From positions 1 to 42,454 of the forward strand of contig JAIYBU010000217.1 of NCBI GenBank assembly GCA_027488335.1: a stretch of DNA of 42,454 bases, written 5' to 3'. This DNA comes from Cytophagaceae bacterium. Its GTDB lineage: Bacteria; Bacteroidota; Bacteroidia; Cytophagales; Spirosomataceae. The position numbers were made by a program, and so were the translations under genes. Below are positions 19,318-26,124 of this stretch, piece after piece. The notes under the pieces were generated by a model, which was not told where the DNA came from, made no database searches, and worked only from the letters and a program-made list of their open reading frames with translations. The stretch's first letter is position 1. Each line of letters opens with the position of its first letter.

Positions 19318-20055
19318 ATGACAGCTAACTTTGTTACGTTTTACTTGATAATAGTACTCATTACGGGTCCGTTTTTTCATTACGTCTCTGTGGCTACCTA
19401 TCTAAAATGGGATGAAGTTTTATTGGCAAAAATTCTTAATCAGGCATCAACTGTCTTTTTACTGGGCTATTTACTTTTCCCTTTAAATAAATCAAAGAAA
19501 AGAGTCATTTGGCTTTTAATATTATTTTTAATAAGCTGTATAATTCCCGAAATATATTACTATATTATTCATCCTGATAATCAATTTGTAGTTATTGTCA
19601 GTAATAATATTGTTTCGTACTGCATACTTGGATGGATATTTTTAAGTCGAAAAGTTCCTTTCAGTAAAATATCAAAACCCGTTTGGGTAACTGCTATCGG
19701 CTTTTTTCTGTTAATTATTCTATCTTTTAGCGTTTCAGCAATAAAAATTTTCCAGAATTATCTTCCGAACCGAACTTTAGGATTATTTATCCTTGTAACT
19801 TTTATGCTTATAGCTTCGTTGCTTGTGTTGTTTAGTTGCTTGACGGTTTCTCCTTTTAAACGAGCTTGGTACGAAATCGTTTGTGGAATGATATTCTTGG
19901 TTTTAGTTGACATTTACGTTTACACGTCGTTTTTTATCTTTAATAGCTCACCAGAGTACCTTTTTACTTATGGTAAAGTGCTTTTTTCGGTCGGACTTCT
20001 ACTATTAGTAGATGGTATTTCTCGTCAGAGAAAAAATCTTTCGGCAAGGTCTTAA
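19318..20055 (+). CDS. Multi-pass membrane protein of unknown family
   Basis: 245 residues that are almost entirely hydrophobic, with about seven or eight predicted transmembrane helices (roughly 4-22, 38-56, 62-84, 91-109, 120-141, 151-173, 179-199, 212-231) and a positively charged C-terminal tail (SRQRKNLSARS). I recognise no catalytic or transport motif. The helix pattern is loosely like the YhhN/TMEM86 group, but the similarity is too weak for a name. It lies between xdhC and the coxG-type gene yet has its own consensus promoter, so it could be an intruder in the locus or a membrane factor for the same enzyme. Confidence 0.7.
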   Translation: MTANFVTFYLIIVLITGPFFHYVSVATYLKWDEVLLAKILNQASTVFLLGYLLFPLNKSKKRVIWLLILFLISCIIPEIYYYIIHPDNQFVVIVSNNIVSYCILGWIFLSRKVPFSKISKPVWVTAIGFFLLIILSFSVSAIKIFQNYLPNRTLGLFILVTFMLIASLLVLFSCLTVSPFKRAWYEIVCGMIFLVLVDIYVYTSFFIFNSSPEYLFTYGKVLFSVGLLLLVDGISRQRKNLSARS

Positions 20056-20162
20056 CTTTATTAAACCTTGTTTTCTTCTTGGCTATCGAATTATGTTCTA
20101 TTTTGATAGAATACTTACATTCTTTTATATAATCCTTCCATCTAATATCTGTTTTTTCTAAA

Positions 20163-20170
20163 TATTTTTG
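20163..20170 (+). promoter_or_regulatory. Candidate -7 element upstream of the hydroxylase structural genes
   Basis: TATTTTTG matches TAnnTTTG perfectly; no clear -33 TTTG lies 19-21 nt upstream. It stands about 78 bases before the coxG-type ATG in a 192-base gap, the largest non-coding stretch in the locus, and could drive the coxG-S-L-M group. Confidence 0.4.
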
Positions 20171-20247
20171 TAGAATACAAAGAAAAAGTTATCCTATTCA
20201 AAGCATAGCTTTAATTCCATATCCTCAAAAACTTAACTAATATCATT

Positions 20248-20691
20248 ATGGAACTTACAGGTTCACACATATTACATGCACCCGTACAAAAAATATGGGA
20301 TTTAATTCTGAACCCAGAGTTTTTGGCAAAAGTAACTCCTGGTATATCTCGGCTCGAACAAGAATCAGGAGATTTATACAAAGCCATTGCCGAAATTAAA
20401 ATTGGGCCTGTTCATGGCAAATTTGAAGGTTCTGCCGAGTTGACGGACAAAGTAGAACACGAAAGTTTTGTACTGAAAGTAACTCAGAATAGCAAAATTG
20501 GAAATGTAGAGGCTGATATTAAAATGGTCATGAAACCTACCGAAAACAACGAAACTGAACTTTCCTTCGATGGCGTAGCCAATATGTCGGGGCTTTTGGC
20601 TCGTACAGGAAACCGTGTGATGAGTGGCGTAGCCAATACGCTTACCAAGCAATTCTTCTCAAACTTCGAGAAAGAACTACTCAATTATTAA
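20248..20691 (+). CDS. CoxG-type SRPBCC protein
   Basis: 147 residues of the CoxG family (carbon monoxide dehydrogenase subunit G, START/SRPBCC fold). The family start [32 protein letters not shown] is clear, where relatives read G-x-x-x-L-x-A-P-x-x-x-V-W-x-x-L-x-D-P-x-x-L-x-x-x-I-P-G. The C terminus has the [30 protein letters not shown] helix. In Oligotropha CoxG helps anchor the dehydrogenase to the membrane; here that role is inferred. It lies 34 bases before the Fe-S subunit gene. Confidence 0.9.
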   Translation: MELTGSHILHAPVQKIWDLILNPEFLAKVTPGISRLEQESGDLYKAIAEIKIGPVHGKFEGSAELTDKVEHESFVLKVTQNSKIGNVEADIKMVMKPTENNETELSFDGVANMSGLLARTGNRVMSGVANTLTKQFFSNFEKELLNY

Positions 20692-20725
20692 TCTTCTATT
20701 CAAATCATATAATCATTTATTTTCT

Positions 20726-21202
20726 ATGGCAGAAACAGTTAATATTACCGTAAACGGCACTCAACACTCGAAAGAAGTGGAAGGACGCACGTTGTTGGTA
20801 CATTTCCTACGAGATACGCTCGGACTTACGGGTACACACGTAGGCTGCGACACGAGTAGTTGCGGAGCATGTACCGTACACATCAACGGAAAAGCCGTAA
20901 AGTCTTGCTCAATGTTGGCCGCTCAAGCAGATGGTAAAAGTATCACCACCATCGAAGGCATGGCCAATGGCGACGAACTTCATCCTTTACAAGAATCGTT
21001 CCGTGAAAAACATGGCTTACAATGTGGTTTCTGTACACCAGGTATGATTATGACAGCGGCAGATTTGCTCAATCATAACCCGAACCCCTCAGAAACCGAC
21101 ATCAGAGAAGCCCTCGAAGGCAATATTTGCCGCTGCACTGGCTACCATAATATCGTTGAGGCCATCAAAGACGCCGCCGAAAAAATGGCTGTTCCAGCTT
21201 AG
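20726..21202 (+). CDS. Molybdenum hydroxylase small subunit, two [2Fe-2S] clusters (CoxS/XdhA type)
   Basis: 158 residues. It carries electrons from the molybdenum site to FAD. The plant-ferredoxin-type cluster ligands are C41, C46, C49 and C61 (C-x4-C-x2-C-x11-C), and the second, four-helix cluster uses C100, C103, C135 and C137 in CGFCTPGM and [10 protein letters not shown]. All eight are present, so the subunit looks intact. Length is normal for CoxS. It is directly upstream of the large subunit. Confidence 0.95.
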   Translation: MAETVNITVNGTQHSKEVEGRTLLVHFLRDTLGLTGTHVGCDTSSCGACTVHINGKAVKSCSMLAAQADGKSITTIEGMANGDELHPLQESFREKHGLQCGFCTPGMIMTAADLLNHNPNPSETDIREALEGNICRCTGYHNIVEAIKDAAEKMAVPA

Positions 21203-21254
21203 TTGTGCCAGCTTAGCTGTTTTCGTGCAAATTAAAGGCTGTTTTACATTCTAC

Positions 21255-21278
21255 ATTCTTAATTCTACATTCTTAATT
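21255..21278 (+). repeat. 24-nt ATTCTTAATTC-type repeat, copy 1
   Basis: This AT-rich unit (ATTCTTAATTC followed by TACATTCTTAATT) is identical to 21 + 3 bases at 23721-23744. It ends nine bases before the large-subunit ATG, within an 85-base gap that otherwise shows nothing recognisable. Confidence 0.8.
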
Positions 21279-21287
21279 AAAAAAACT

Positions 21288-23654
21288 ATGAGTAATAAAT
21301 ATATAGGTCAGTCCGTCAAGCGGGTTGAAGATAAAAGATTCATTACGGGAGAAGGTCGATACACCGACGACATCGTGCTTCCTCGCATGGTACACGCCTA
21401 CATTTTGCGTAGCCCTTATGCACACGCTCGCATTAAAAGCATTGATACGAGTGAAGCTTTGGCTATGAAAGGTGTAGTAGCCATTTATACAGGAAAAGAC
21501 TTTGAGAACATCAACGGTGTGCCTTGTGGTTGGCAAGTCAATTTCAAGGATGGAACAACCATGCGTGAGCCAAAGCACCCACTTTTGGTCTTGGATAAAG
21601 TAAAACACGCAGGCGACGGCGTAGCGATGGTAGTGGCCGAAACCAAAGAAATTGCTGCCGATGCTGCCGAAGCCATTAACGTAAAATATGAGGTTTTGAA
21701 GGCCGTCACGAACCCGAAAGAAGCTCTTGCTCCTGGAGCTCCGCTCGTACACGACGAATATCCAGATAATATTGCTTTCGATTGGCAAATCGGAAACGAT
21801 AAAGCAGAAGTGGATGCAGCAATGGATTCGGCTCACCATATCACAAAATTAGATTTTACGAATAACCGTGTTGTGCCTAATGCCATGGAGCCTCGCAGCT
21901 ACATCGGCGATTACGATACGGCATACGACCGTTATACGCTTTATACATCTACTCAAAATCCGCACTTAATTCGCCTACTTATGTGTGCCTTTGTGCTTGG
22001 TATTCCTGAGCATAAGGTACGTGTAGTCGGGCCAGATGTAGGAGGAGGTTTTGGTAGTAAAATTTATCATTACACCGAAGAAGCTCTGGTAACTTGGGCT
22101 GCCAAACAACTACGTCGCCCAATTAAGTGGACTTCTGACCGCTCAGAGGCTTTCTTGACAGATGCTCACGGTCGTGACCACGTTTCAACTGCCGAAATGG
22201 GTTTCGATAAAGATGGACATATTGTCGGACTTCGCATCAAAACTTACGCAAACCTCGGTGCGTATCTTTCAACGTTTGCTTCGGCAGTTCCAACTTATCT
22301 GCACGGAACACTTTTGCAAGGTGTTTATACCACGCCAAAAATTCATCTCGACATGACTTGCGTATTTACGCACACCACAGCCGTAGATGCGTATCGTGGA
22401 GCGGGGCGTCCAGAAGCAACTTATTTGCTCGAAAGATTAATGGATGTTTCGGCTCATGAAATGGGCATTGACCCTGCCGAACTTCGTTTCAAAAACTTTA
22501 TTCCCCCGTTTGATGGTGTAAACCAAGCGGGTTATCAAACTCAAGTTGCCCTTCAATACGATAGCGGGAATTATCATGCCGTACTCGAAAGAGGCTTAGA
22601 AATGCTCGGCTATGCCGATTTCAAAGAAAAACAAGCCGAAGCCCGTAAAAACGGAAAACTTTTAGGTGTTGGCTTCTCGACTTACATTGAGGCTTGCGGA
22701 ATTGCTCCATCGGCTGTTGTTGGTTCGTTGGGTGCAAGAGCAGGTTTATTTGAATCAGCACAAGTACGTGTACAACCTACTGGAAAAGTAAATGTTTATA
22801 CAGGTTCTCACTCTCACGGACAAGGTCACGAAACCAGTTTTGCACAAGTTGTAGCCGATAAACTCGGTATTCCATTAGCCGATGTCGAAATCATTCACGG
22901 AGACTCTGATGCGGTAGCTTTCGGAATGGGAACTTACGGCTCACGAAGTTTAGCCGTTGGTGGAAGTGCTATTGTAAAAAGTATCGAAAAAGTCCTTGAA
23001 AAAGGGGCAAAAATAGCGGCTCATAAATTAGAATGTTCGACCGACGACCTCGATTTTGCTGATGGTAAATGGACAGTAAAAGGTACAGATAAATCAATTG
23101 GTTTCGGCGATGTCGCTCTTACGGCTTATGTACCGCACGTTTATCCAGCTAATTTAGAGCCGGGTCTTGACTTTTCGAGTTTCTATGACCCAGCAAACTT
23201 TACCTACCCGTTTGGTTGTCATATTGCCGTAGTGGAAGTTGATGCTGAAACTGGAAAAGTGACCATCAAACGCTTCGTAGCCGTTGATGATGTGGGTAAT
23301 GTCATTAATCCGATGATTGTGGAAGGCCAAATTCATGGTGGATTAGCCCAAGGAATTGGTCAAGCCTTGCTCGAAGGAGTAATTTATGATGAAAACGGCC
23401 AATTAACTACTGGAACATTTATGGATTATGCCATGCCTCGTGCCGACGACCTACCGATGTTTGAAACTGACCGCAAAACCACACCTTGCCCGCACAACCC
23501 ACTGGGTGTAAAAGGTGCTGGCGAAGCAGGTGCGATTGGCTCAACACCAGCAGTTGTAAATGCCGTAATGAATGCCACTTGGCACTTGGGCGTGCGTGAC
23601 CTCGAAATGCCACTAACTCCGCAAAGAGTCTGGCGAGCAATGAACCATAAATAA
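21288..23654 (+). CDS. Molybdenum hydroxylase large subunit, form II CoxL / xanthine dehydrogenase type
   Basis: 788 residues that bind molybdopterin cytosine or guanine dinucleotide with sulfurated molybdenum and hydroxylate the substrate. Domains: Ald_Xan_dh_C-type N-terminal a/b hammerhead (GQSVKRVEDKRFITGEGRYTDD onward), then Mo-binding segments GPDVGGGFGSKI, AYRGAGR (368-374), HSHGQGHETSFAQ, TYGSRSLAVGGSA and GVKGAGEAGAIGSTP with catalytic Glu at about 746. True CO dehydrogenases read AYRCSFR, with Cys bridging Mo and Cu; here Gly371 takes its place. The frame extends upstream into coxS to 21156, but the family start is MSNKYIGQSVKRVED at 21288. Substrate unknown: purine, aldehyde or another small molecule. 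Confidence 0.92.
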   Translation: MSNKYIGQSVKRVEDKRFITGEGRYTDDIVLPRMVHAYILRSPYAHARIKSIDTSEALAMKGVVAIYTGKDFENINGVPCGWQVNFKDGTTMREPKHPLLVLDKVKHAGDGVAMVVAETKEIAADAAEAINVKYEVLKAVTNPKEALAPGAPLVHDEYPDNIAFDWQIGNDKAEVDAAMDSAHHITKLDFTNNRVVPNAMEPRSYIGDYDTAYDRYTLYTSTQNPHLIRLLMCAFVLGIPEHKVRVVGPDVGGGFGSKIYHYTEEALVTWAAKQLRRPIKWTSDRSEAFLTDAHGRDHVSTAEMGFDKDGHIVGLRIKTYANLGAYLSTFASAVPTYLHGTLLQGVYTTPKIHLDMTCVFTHTTAVDAYRGAGRPEATYLLERLMDVSAHEMGIDPAELRFKNFIPPFDGVNQAGYQTQVALQYDSGNYHAVLERGLEMLGYADFKEKQAEARKNGKLLGVGFSTYIEACGIAPSAVVGSLGARAGLFESAQVRVQPTGKVNVYTGSHSHGQGHETSFAQVVADKLGIPLADVEIIHGDSDAVAFGMGTYGSRSLAVGGSAIVKSIEKVLEKGAKIAAHKLECSTDDLDFADGKWTVKGTDKSIGFGDVALTAYVPHVYPANLEPGLDFSSFYDPANFTYPFGCHIAVVEVDAETGKVTIKRFVAVDDVGNVINPMIVEGQIHGGLAQGIGQALLEGVIYDENGQLTTGTFMDYAMPRADDLPMFETDRKTTPCPHNPLGVKGAGEAGAIGSTPAVVNAVMNATWHLGVRDLEMPLTPQRVWRAMNHK

Positions 23655-23676
23655 TTAAGAATGATGAATTAAGAAT
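23653..23676 (-). repeat. 24-nt repeat, copy 2 (inverted)
   Basis: Its reverse complement matches copies 1 and 3 in 22 of 24 positions. Its first two bases form part of the large-subunit stop codon. Confidence 0.75.
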
Positions 23677-23720
23677 TAGGAATTCACATTAAACGAATAT
23701 CTAATTCTTGATTTTTTAAA

Positions 23721-23744
23721 ATTCTTAATTCTACATTCTTAATT
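23721..23744 (+). repeat. 24-nt repeat, copy 3
   Basis: Identical to copy 1 and inverted relative to copy 2 across a 44-base loop, so the large- and medium-subunit genes are separated by a long AT-rich stem-loop. It ends 16 bases before the next ATG. Confidence 0.8.
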
Positions 23745-23760
23745 TTTAATTCTGAAAAAT

Positions 23761-24612
23761 ATGCTACCAAATACAGTAGATTATTATAGAGCAAGCTCGG
23801 TTAGTGATGCCCTTAATGTGTTGAAGGCCAATCCTGACGCAAAAATATTGGCTGGCGGACATAGCCTAATTCCTGCGATGAAGCTACGCCTCAACAGCCC
23901 TTCGATGGTGATTGATATTGCCAACCTATCTGATTTGAATTATATCAAAGAAGAAGGCGGAAATATTCGCATCGGTGCAATGACTACGCATGGACAAATC
24001 GCCCATTCATCGCTTCTTGCCGAAAAGCTACCACTTTTTACCGAAACGGCCGATGTCATTGGTGATGTGCAGGTACGAAACATGGGAACAATCGGTGGCA
24101 GTATCGCCCACGCTGACCCGTCAGCCGATTGGCCAGCGGCTCTTTTGGCGGCGGATGCTTCAATCGTAGTTACGAATGGAGATGAAACAAGAAGTATTCC
24201 TGCAACCGATTTTTTCGTAGGCTTTTTCTCTACGGCACTCGAAGAAGGCGAAATCATCACCGAAATTCAAGTACCAGTACCCGCAACAGGTACAAAAATG
24301 ACTTACCAAAAATTCATGCAACCAGCTTCACGCTTTGCAATTGTGGGCTGTGCTGCAATGGCAAAAGTCGAAAATGGTGTAGTTGCTGATGTAAAAGTTG
24401 CTTTTACGGGCGTTTCTGATGGGCCATTCCGTGATGGAAATGTAGAGGCGGCTATTTCGGGCAAAACAACAACTGCCGAAAACATCGCCTCGGCTGCGGC
24501 TCAAGCGGCTTCTGACGTAAATCTCAACGCCGACCATTATGCCGATGAGGATTACCGCCAACATTTGGCAAGAGTATATGCCAAGCGAGCCTTATCGGCC
24601 GTTTGTGGATAA
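23761..24612 (+). CDS. Molybdenum hydroxylase medium subunit, FAD-binding (CoxM type)
   Basis: 283 residues of the FAD_binding_5 plus CO_deh_flav_C architecture. FAD-contact loops AGGHSLIPAMKLRL (31-44) and the GTIGGSIAHADPSADWP loop (about 113-129) are intact. The C-terminal domain carries the usual AFTGVSDGPFRD and DYRQHLARVYAKRALSA helix. It passes electrons from the Fe-S subunit to its acceptor, perhaps quinone or NAD. Order S-L-M differs from the M-S-L order of the classic Oligotropha operon. Confidence 0.93.
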   Translation: MLPNTVDYYRASSVSDALNVLKANPDAKILAGGHSLIPAMKLRLNSPSMVIDIANLSDLNYIKEEGGNIRIGAMTTHGQIAHSSLLAEKLPLFTETADVIGDVQVRNMGTIGGSIAHADPSADWPAALLAADASIVVTNGDETRSIPATDFFVGFFSTALEEGEIITEIQVPVPATGTKMTYQKFMQPASRFAIVGCAAMAKVENGVVADVKVAFTGVSDGPFRDGNVEAAISGKTTTAENIASAAAQAASDVNLNADHYADEDYRQHLARVYAKRALSAVCG

Positions 24613-24624
24613 TTAATACATTAC

Positions 24625-24693
24625 AAAAAGGCATCGAAAACGCACTTATTTTCCTCTGAAAGGTTAGCAAGATTGTGTTTTCCATGCCTTTTT
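24625..24693 (+). other. Inverted repeat between coxM- and coxD-type genes, possible attenuator
   Basis: AAAAAGGCATCGAAAAC (24625-24641) pairs with the reverse complement of 24677-24693 in 16 of 17 positions around a 35-base loop; the right arm ends in six Ts. It sits 13 bases after the medium-subunit stop and about 65 bases before the MoxR start, so it could partly end transcription between the structural and the maturation genes. Confidence 0.5.
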
Positions 24694-24758
24694 TGTTTTC
24701 TTTGTTTAGAGATAAAACTTTCATAAAAATCGATTGTTTAGACCCGTGCCTTTCATCA

Positions 24759-25643
24759 ATGAATTTAGATACTATCAAATCGCTCCTACAATCGCAAGGC
24801 TATATCACCGACGAATACGTTTCGATGTCGGTCTTTTTGGCGATGACGCTCAACAAAGCACTCTTGATTGAAGGCCCTGCGGGTGTAGGAAAAACCGAAA
24901 TAGCCAAAGTAATGGCAAAGGCTTTCGATACAAACTTGATTCGTTTGCAATGTTACGAAGGCTTAGATTCAAACCATGCCATTTATGAATGGAACTACCA
25001 ACAACAGTTGCTTTTTTTGAAAATGTCAGAAAATCAACAGCTTTCAAACACAAATCCGCTTGAGTCTCAACTTTTTTCAGATAAATTTTTACTTAAACGC
25101 CCACTTTTACAAGCCATTTCACAAGAAAAAGCACCTGTTCTACTTATTGATGAAATGGATAGAGCCGATGAAGAATTTGAAAGTTTTCTACTCGAAATTC
25201 TTTCGGATTGGCAAATCACGATTCCAGAAATCGGCACAATTCAAGCGAAATCTATCCCGTACGTAATCATCACAGGCAACCGCACTCGTGAACTTTCGGA
25301 GGCTCTTCGCCGAAGATGCCTTTATTTGTGGATTGATTACCCTGAGTTTGATAAAGAACTCGAAATTGTCAAGCAAAAAGTACCACAAATTGACACCCAA
25401 CTGGCTGTTCAAATTACGAAGTTCATGCAGCATCTTCGCCACGAAAAACTCAATAAAGTGCCAGGTATTGCCGAAACACTCGATTGGTCAACGGCTTTAG
25501 CAGCCATGCACTTCGACCATCTCGATAAAGAATTGATTGAAAGCACTTTGGGCGTAATCTTGAAAGATTGGCAAGACATCCGTAACACCCAACTTTCACT
25601 TTCTGAATTAATGGAAAAGGTCGGCGTTACTTCGAGATTTTAA
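24759..25643 (+). CDS. MoxR-family AAA+ ATPase (CoxD type)
   Basis: About 294 residues. Walker A GPAGVGKT is at 39-46, Walker B VLLIDEMDRADEEF near 125-138, sensor 1 VIITGNRTRELSEALRRRCLYLWIDYP near 176-202. In Oligotropha CoxD is a membrane-bound ATPase needed to build the Mo-Cu centre; MoxR ATPases usually work with a VWA protein, here the CoxE-type gene that follows. Upstream GTG and ATG codons (24675, 24684) allow a longer form, but family members begin at a helix like MNLDTIKSLLQSQGYITD. The stop codon is one base before the left arm of the GxxExxY cassette. Confidence 0.92.
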   Translation: MNLDTIKSLLQSQGYITDEYVSMSVFLAMTLNKALLIEGPAGVGKTEIAKVMAKAFDTNLIRLQCYEGLDSNHAIYEWNYQQQLLFLKMSENQQLSNTNPLESQLFSDKFLLKRPLLQAISQEKAPVLLIDEMDRADEEFESFLLEILSDWQITIPEIGTIQAKSIPYVIITGNRTRELSEALRRRCLYLWIDYPEFDKELEIVKQKVPQIDTQLAVQITKFMQHLRHEKLNKVPGIAETLDWSTALAAMHFDHLDKELIESTLGVILKDWQDIRNTQLSLSELMEKVGVTSRF

Positions 25644-25644
25644 T

Positions 25645-25672
25645 TCCCGCAGAAATCGCTGAAAAACGCAGA
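25645..25672 (+). repeat. Left arm of the GxxExxY cassette
   Basis: Starts TCCCGCAGAAATCGCTGA and continues with AAAAACGCAGA: three CGC(A/T)GA units spaced 9 and 10 bases apart. It begins one base after the MoxR stop codon. Confidence 0.8.
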
Positions 25673-25696
25673 TTTATACAAAACAACTTGATAAAT

Positions 25697-26074
25697 ATGA
25701 ATGAAAATGATATTTTTTACAAAATCAGAGGTGCGATTTATAAAGTTTATAAGAACTTAGGTCCAGGCTTGCTGGAATCAGTTTATGAAGCTGTGCTAAC
25801 TTTTGAATTATAAAAATTCGGTTTAAAAGTTGAAATTCAAGTACCTGTTCCTGTGGTTTACAAAGACCAAAAATTAGAAGTTGGCTTTCGGCTTGATATT
25901 TTGGTTGAAAATAAAGTAATTATAGAAATAAAATCCGTCGAAAACTTAGCAGAAGTTCACCATAAACAGGTGCTTACTTATCTTCGATTAACAGGGTTAA
26001 AATTAGGTTTATTGGTCAATTTCAACAGTGATGATATTTTAGAATCAATTTACAGGAAAGTAAATAATTTATAG
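25697..26074 (+). pseudogene. GxxExxY protein with an internal stop codon
   Basis: Conceptually 125 residues. The family signature GPGLLESVY (G-x-x-E-x-x-Y) is at 22-30, followed by the PD-(D/E)XK-like core FRLDILVENKVIIEIKSVE and HHKQVLTYLRLTGLKLGLLVNF. Codon 39 is TAA (25811-25813), where relatives usually read L-E-K-x-G; a single G-to-T change from GAA would explain it, as the frame is unbroken on both sides. The rest could restart at an ATG at 25853. GxxExxY proteins (Pfam PDDEXK_3) have no established function. It is the only sign of decay in an otherwise intact locus. Confidence 0.85.
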
Positions 26075-26086
26075 AAAATCCAACTT

Positions 26087-26114
26087 TCAGCGTTTTTCTG
26101 CGATTTCTGCGGGA
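26087..26114 (-). repeat. Right arm of the GxxExxY cassette
   Basis: Read on the minus strand it starts TCCCGCAGAAATCGCAGA and continues AAAAACGCTGA, with the same unit spacing as the left arm. The two differences swap A and T in units two and three. Its outer end supplies GGGAGA, 8 bases before the CoxE ATG, which could act as a ribosome binding site. Confidence 0.8.
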
Positions 26115-26124
26115 GAATAAAACA

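Larger units (their letters stand above)
25645..26114 (+). mobile_element. Inverted-repeat-bounded GxxExxY cassette
   Basis: A 470-base block inserted between two genes that normally sit side by side. Its ends are 28-nt inverted arms matching at 26 of 28 positions, and between them is one gene, the broken GxxExxY reading frame. No transposase or clear target-site duplication is visible. Removing the block would leave coxD and coxE about 11 bases apart, a normal operon spacing. That the block moved in as a unit is inference from this geometry. Confidence 0.6.

Noticed and set aside
21156..21287. Longer large-subunit start overlapping coxS
   Set aside because: The extra 44 residues overlap coxS in another frame and contain the AT-rich repeat; the family N terminus begins at MSNKYIGQSVKRVED.
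21273..21839. 188-residue frame on the minus strand within the large subunit
   Set aside because: It is antisense to a well-supported gene and shows no domain; the same holds for the long frames at 38735-39220 and 14786-15211.
20726..23654. Naming the enzyme a CO dehydrogenase
   Set aside because: The loop AYRGAGR lacks the copper-ligating cysteine of form I CoxL; the accessory genes alone do not establish CO oxidation.
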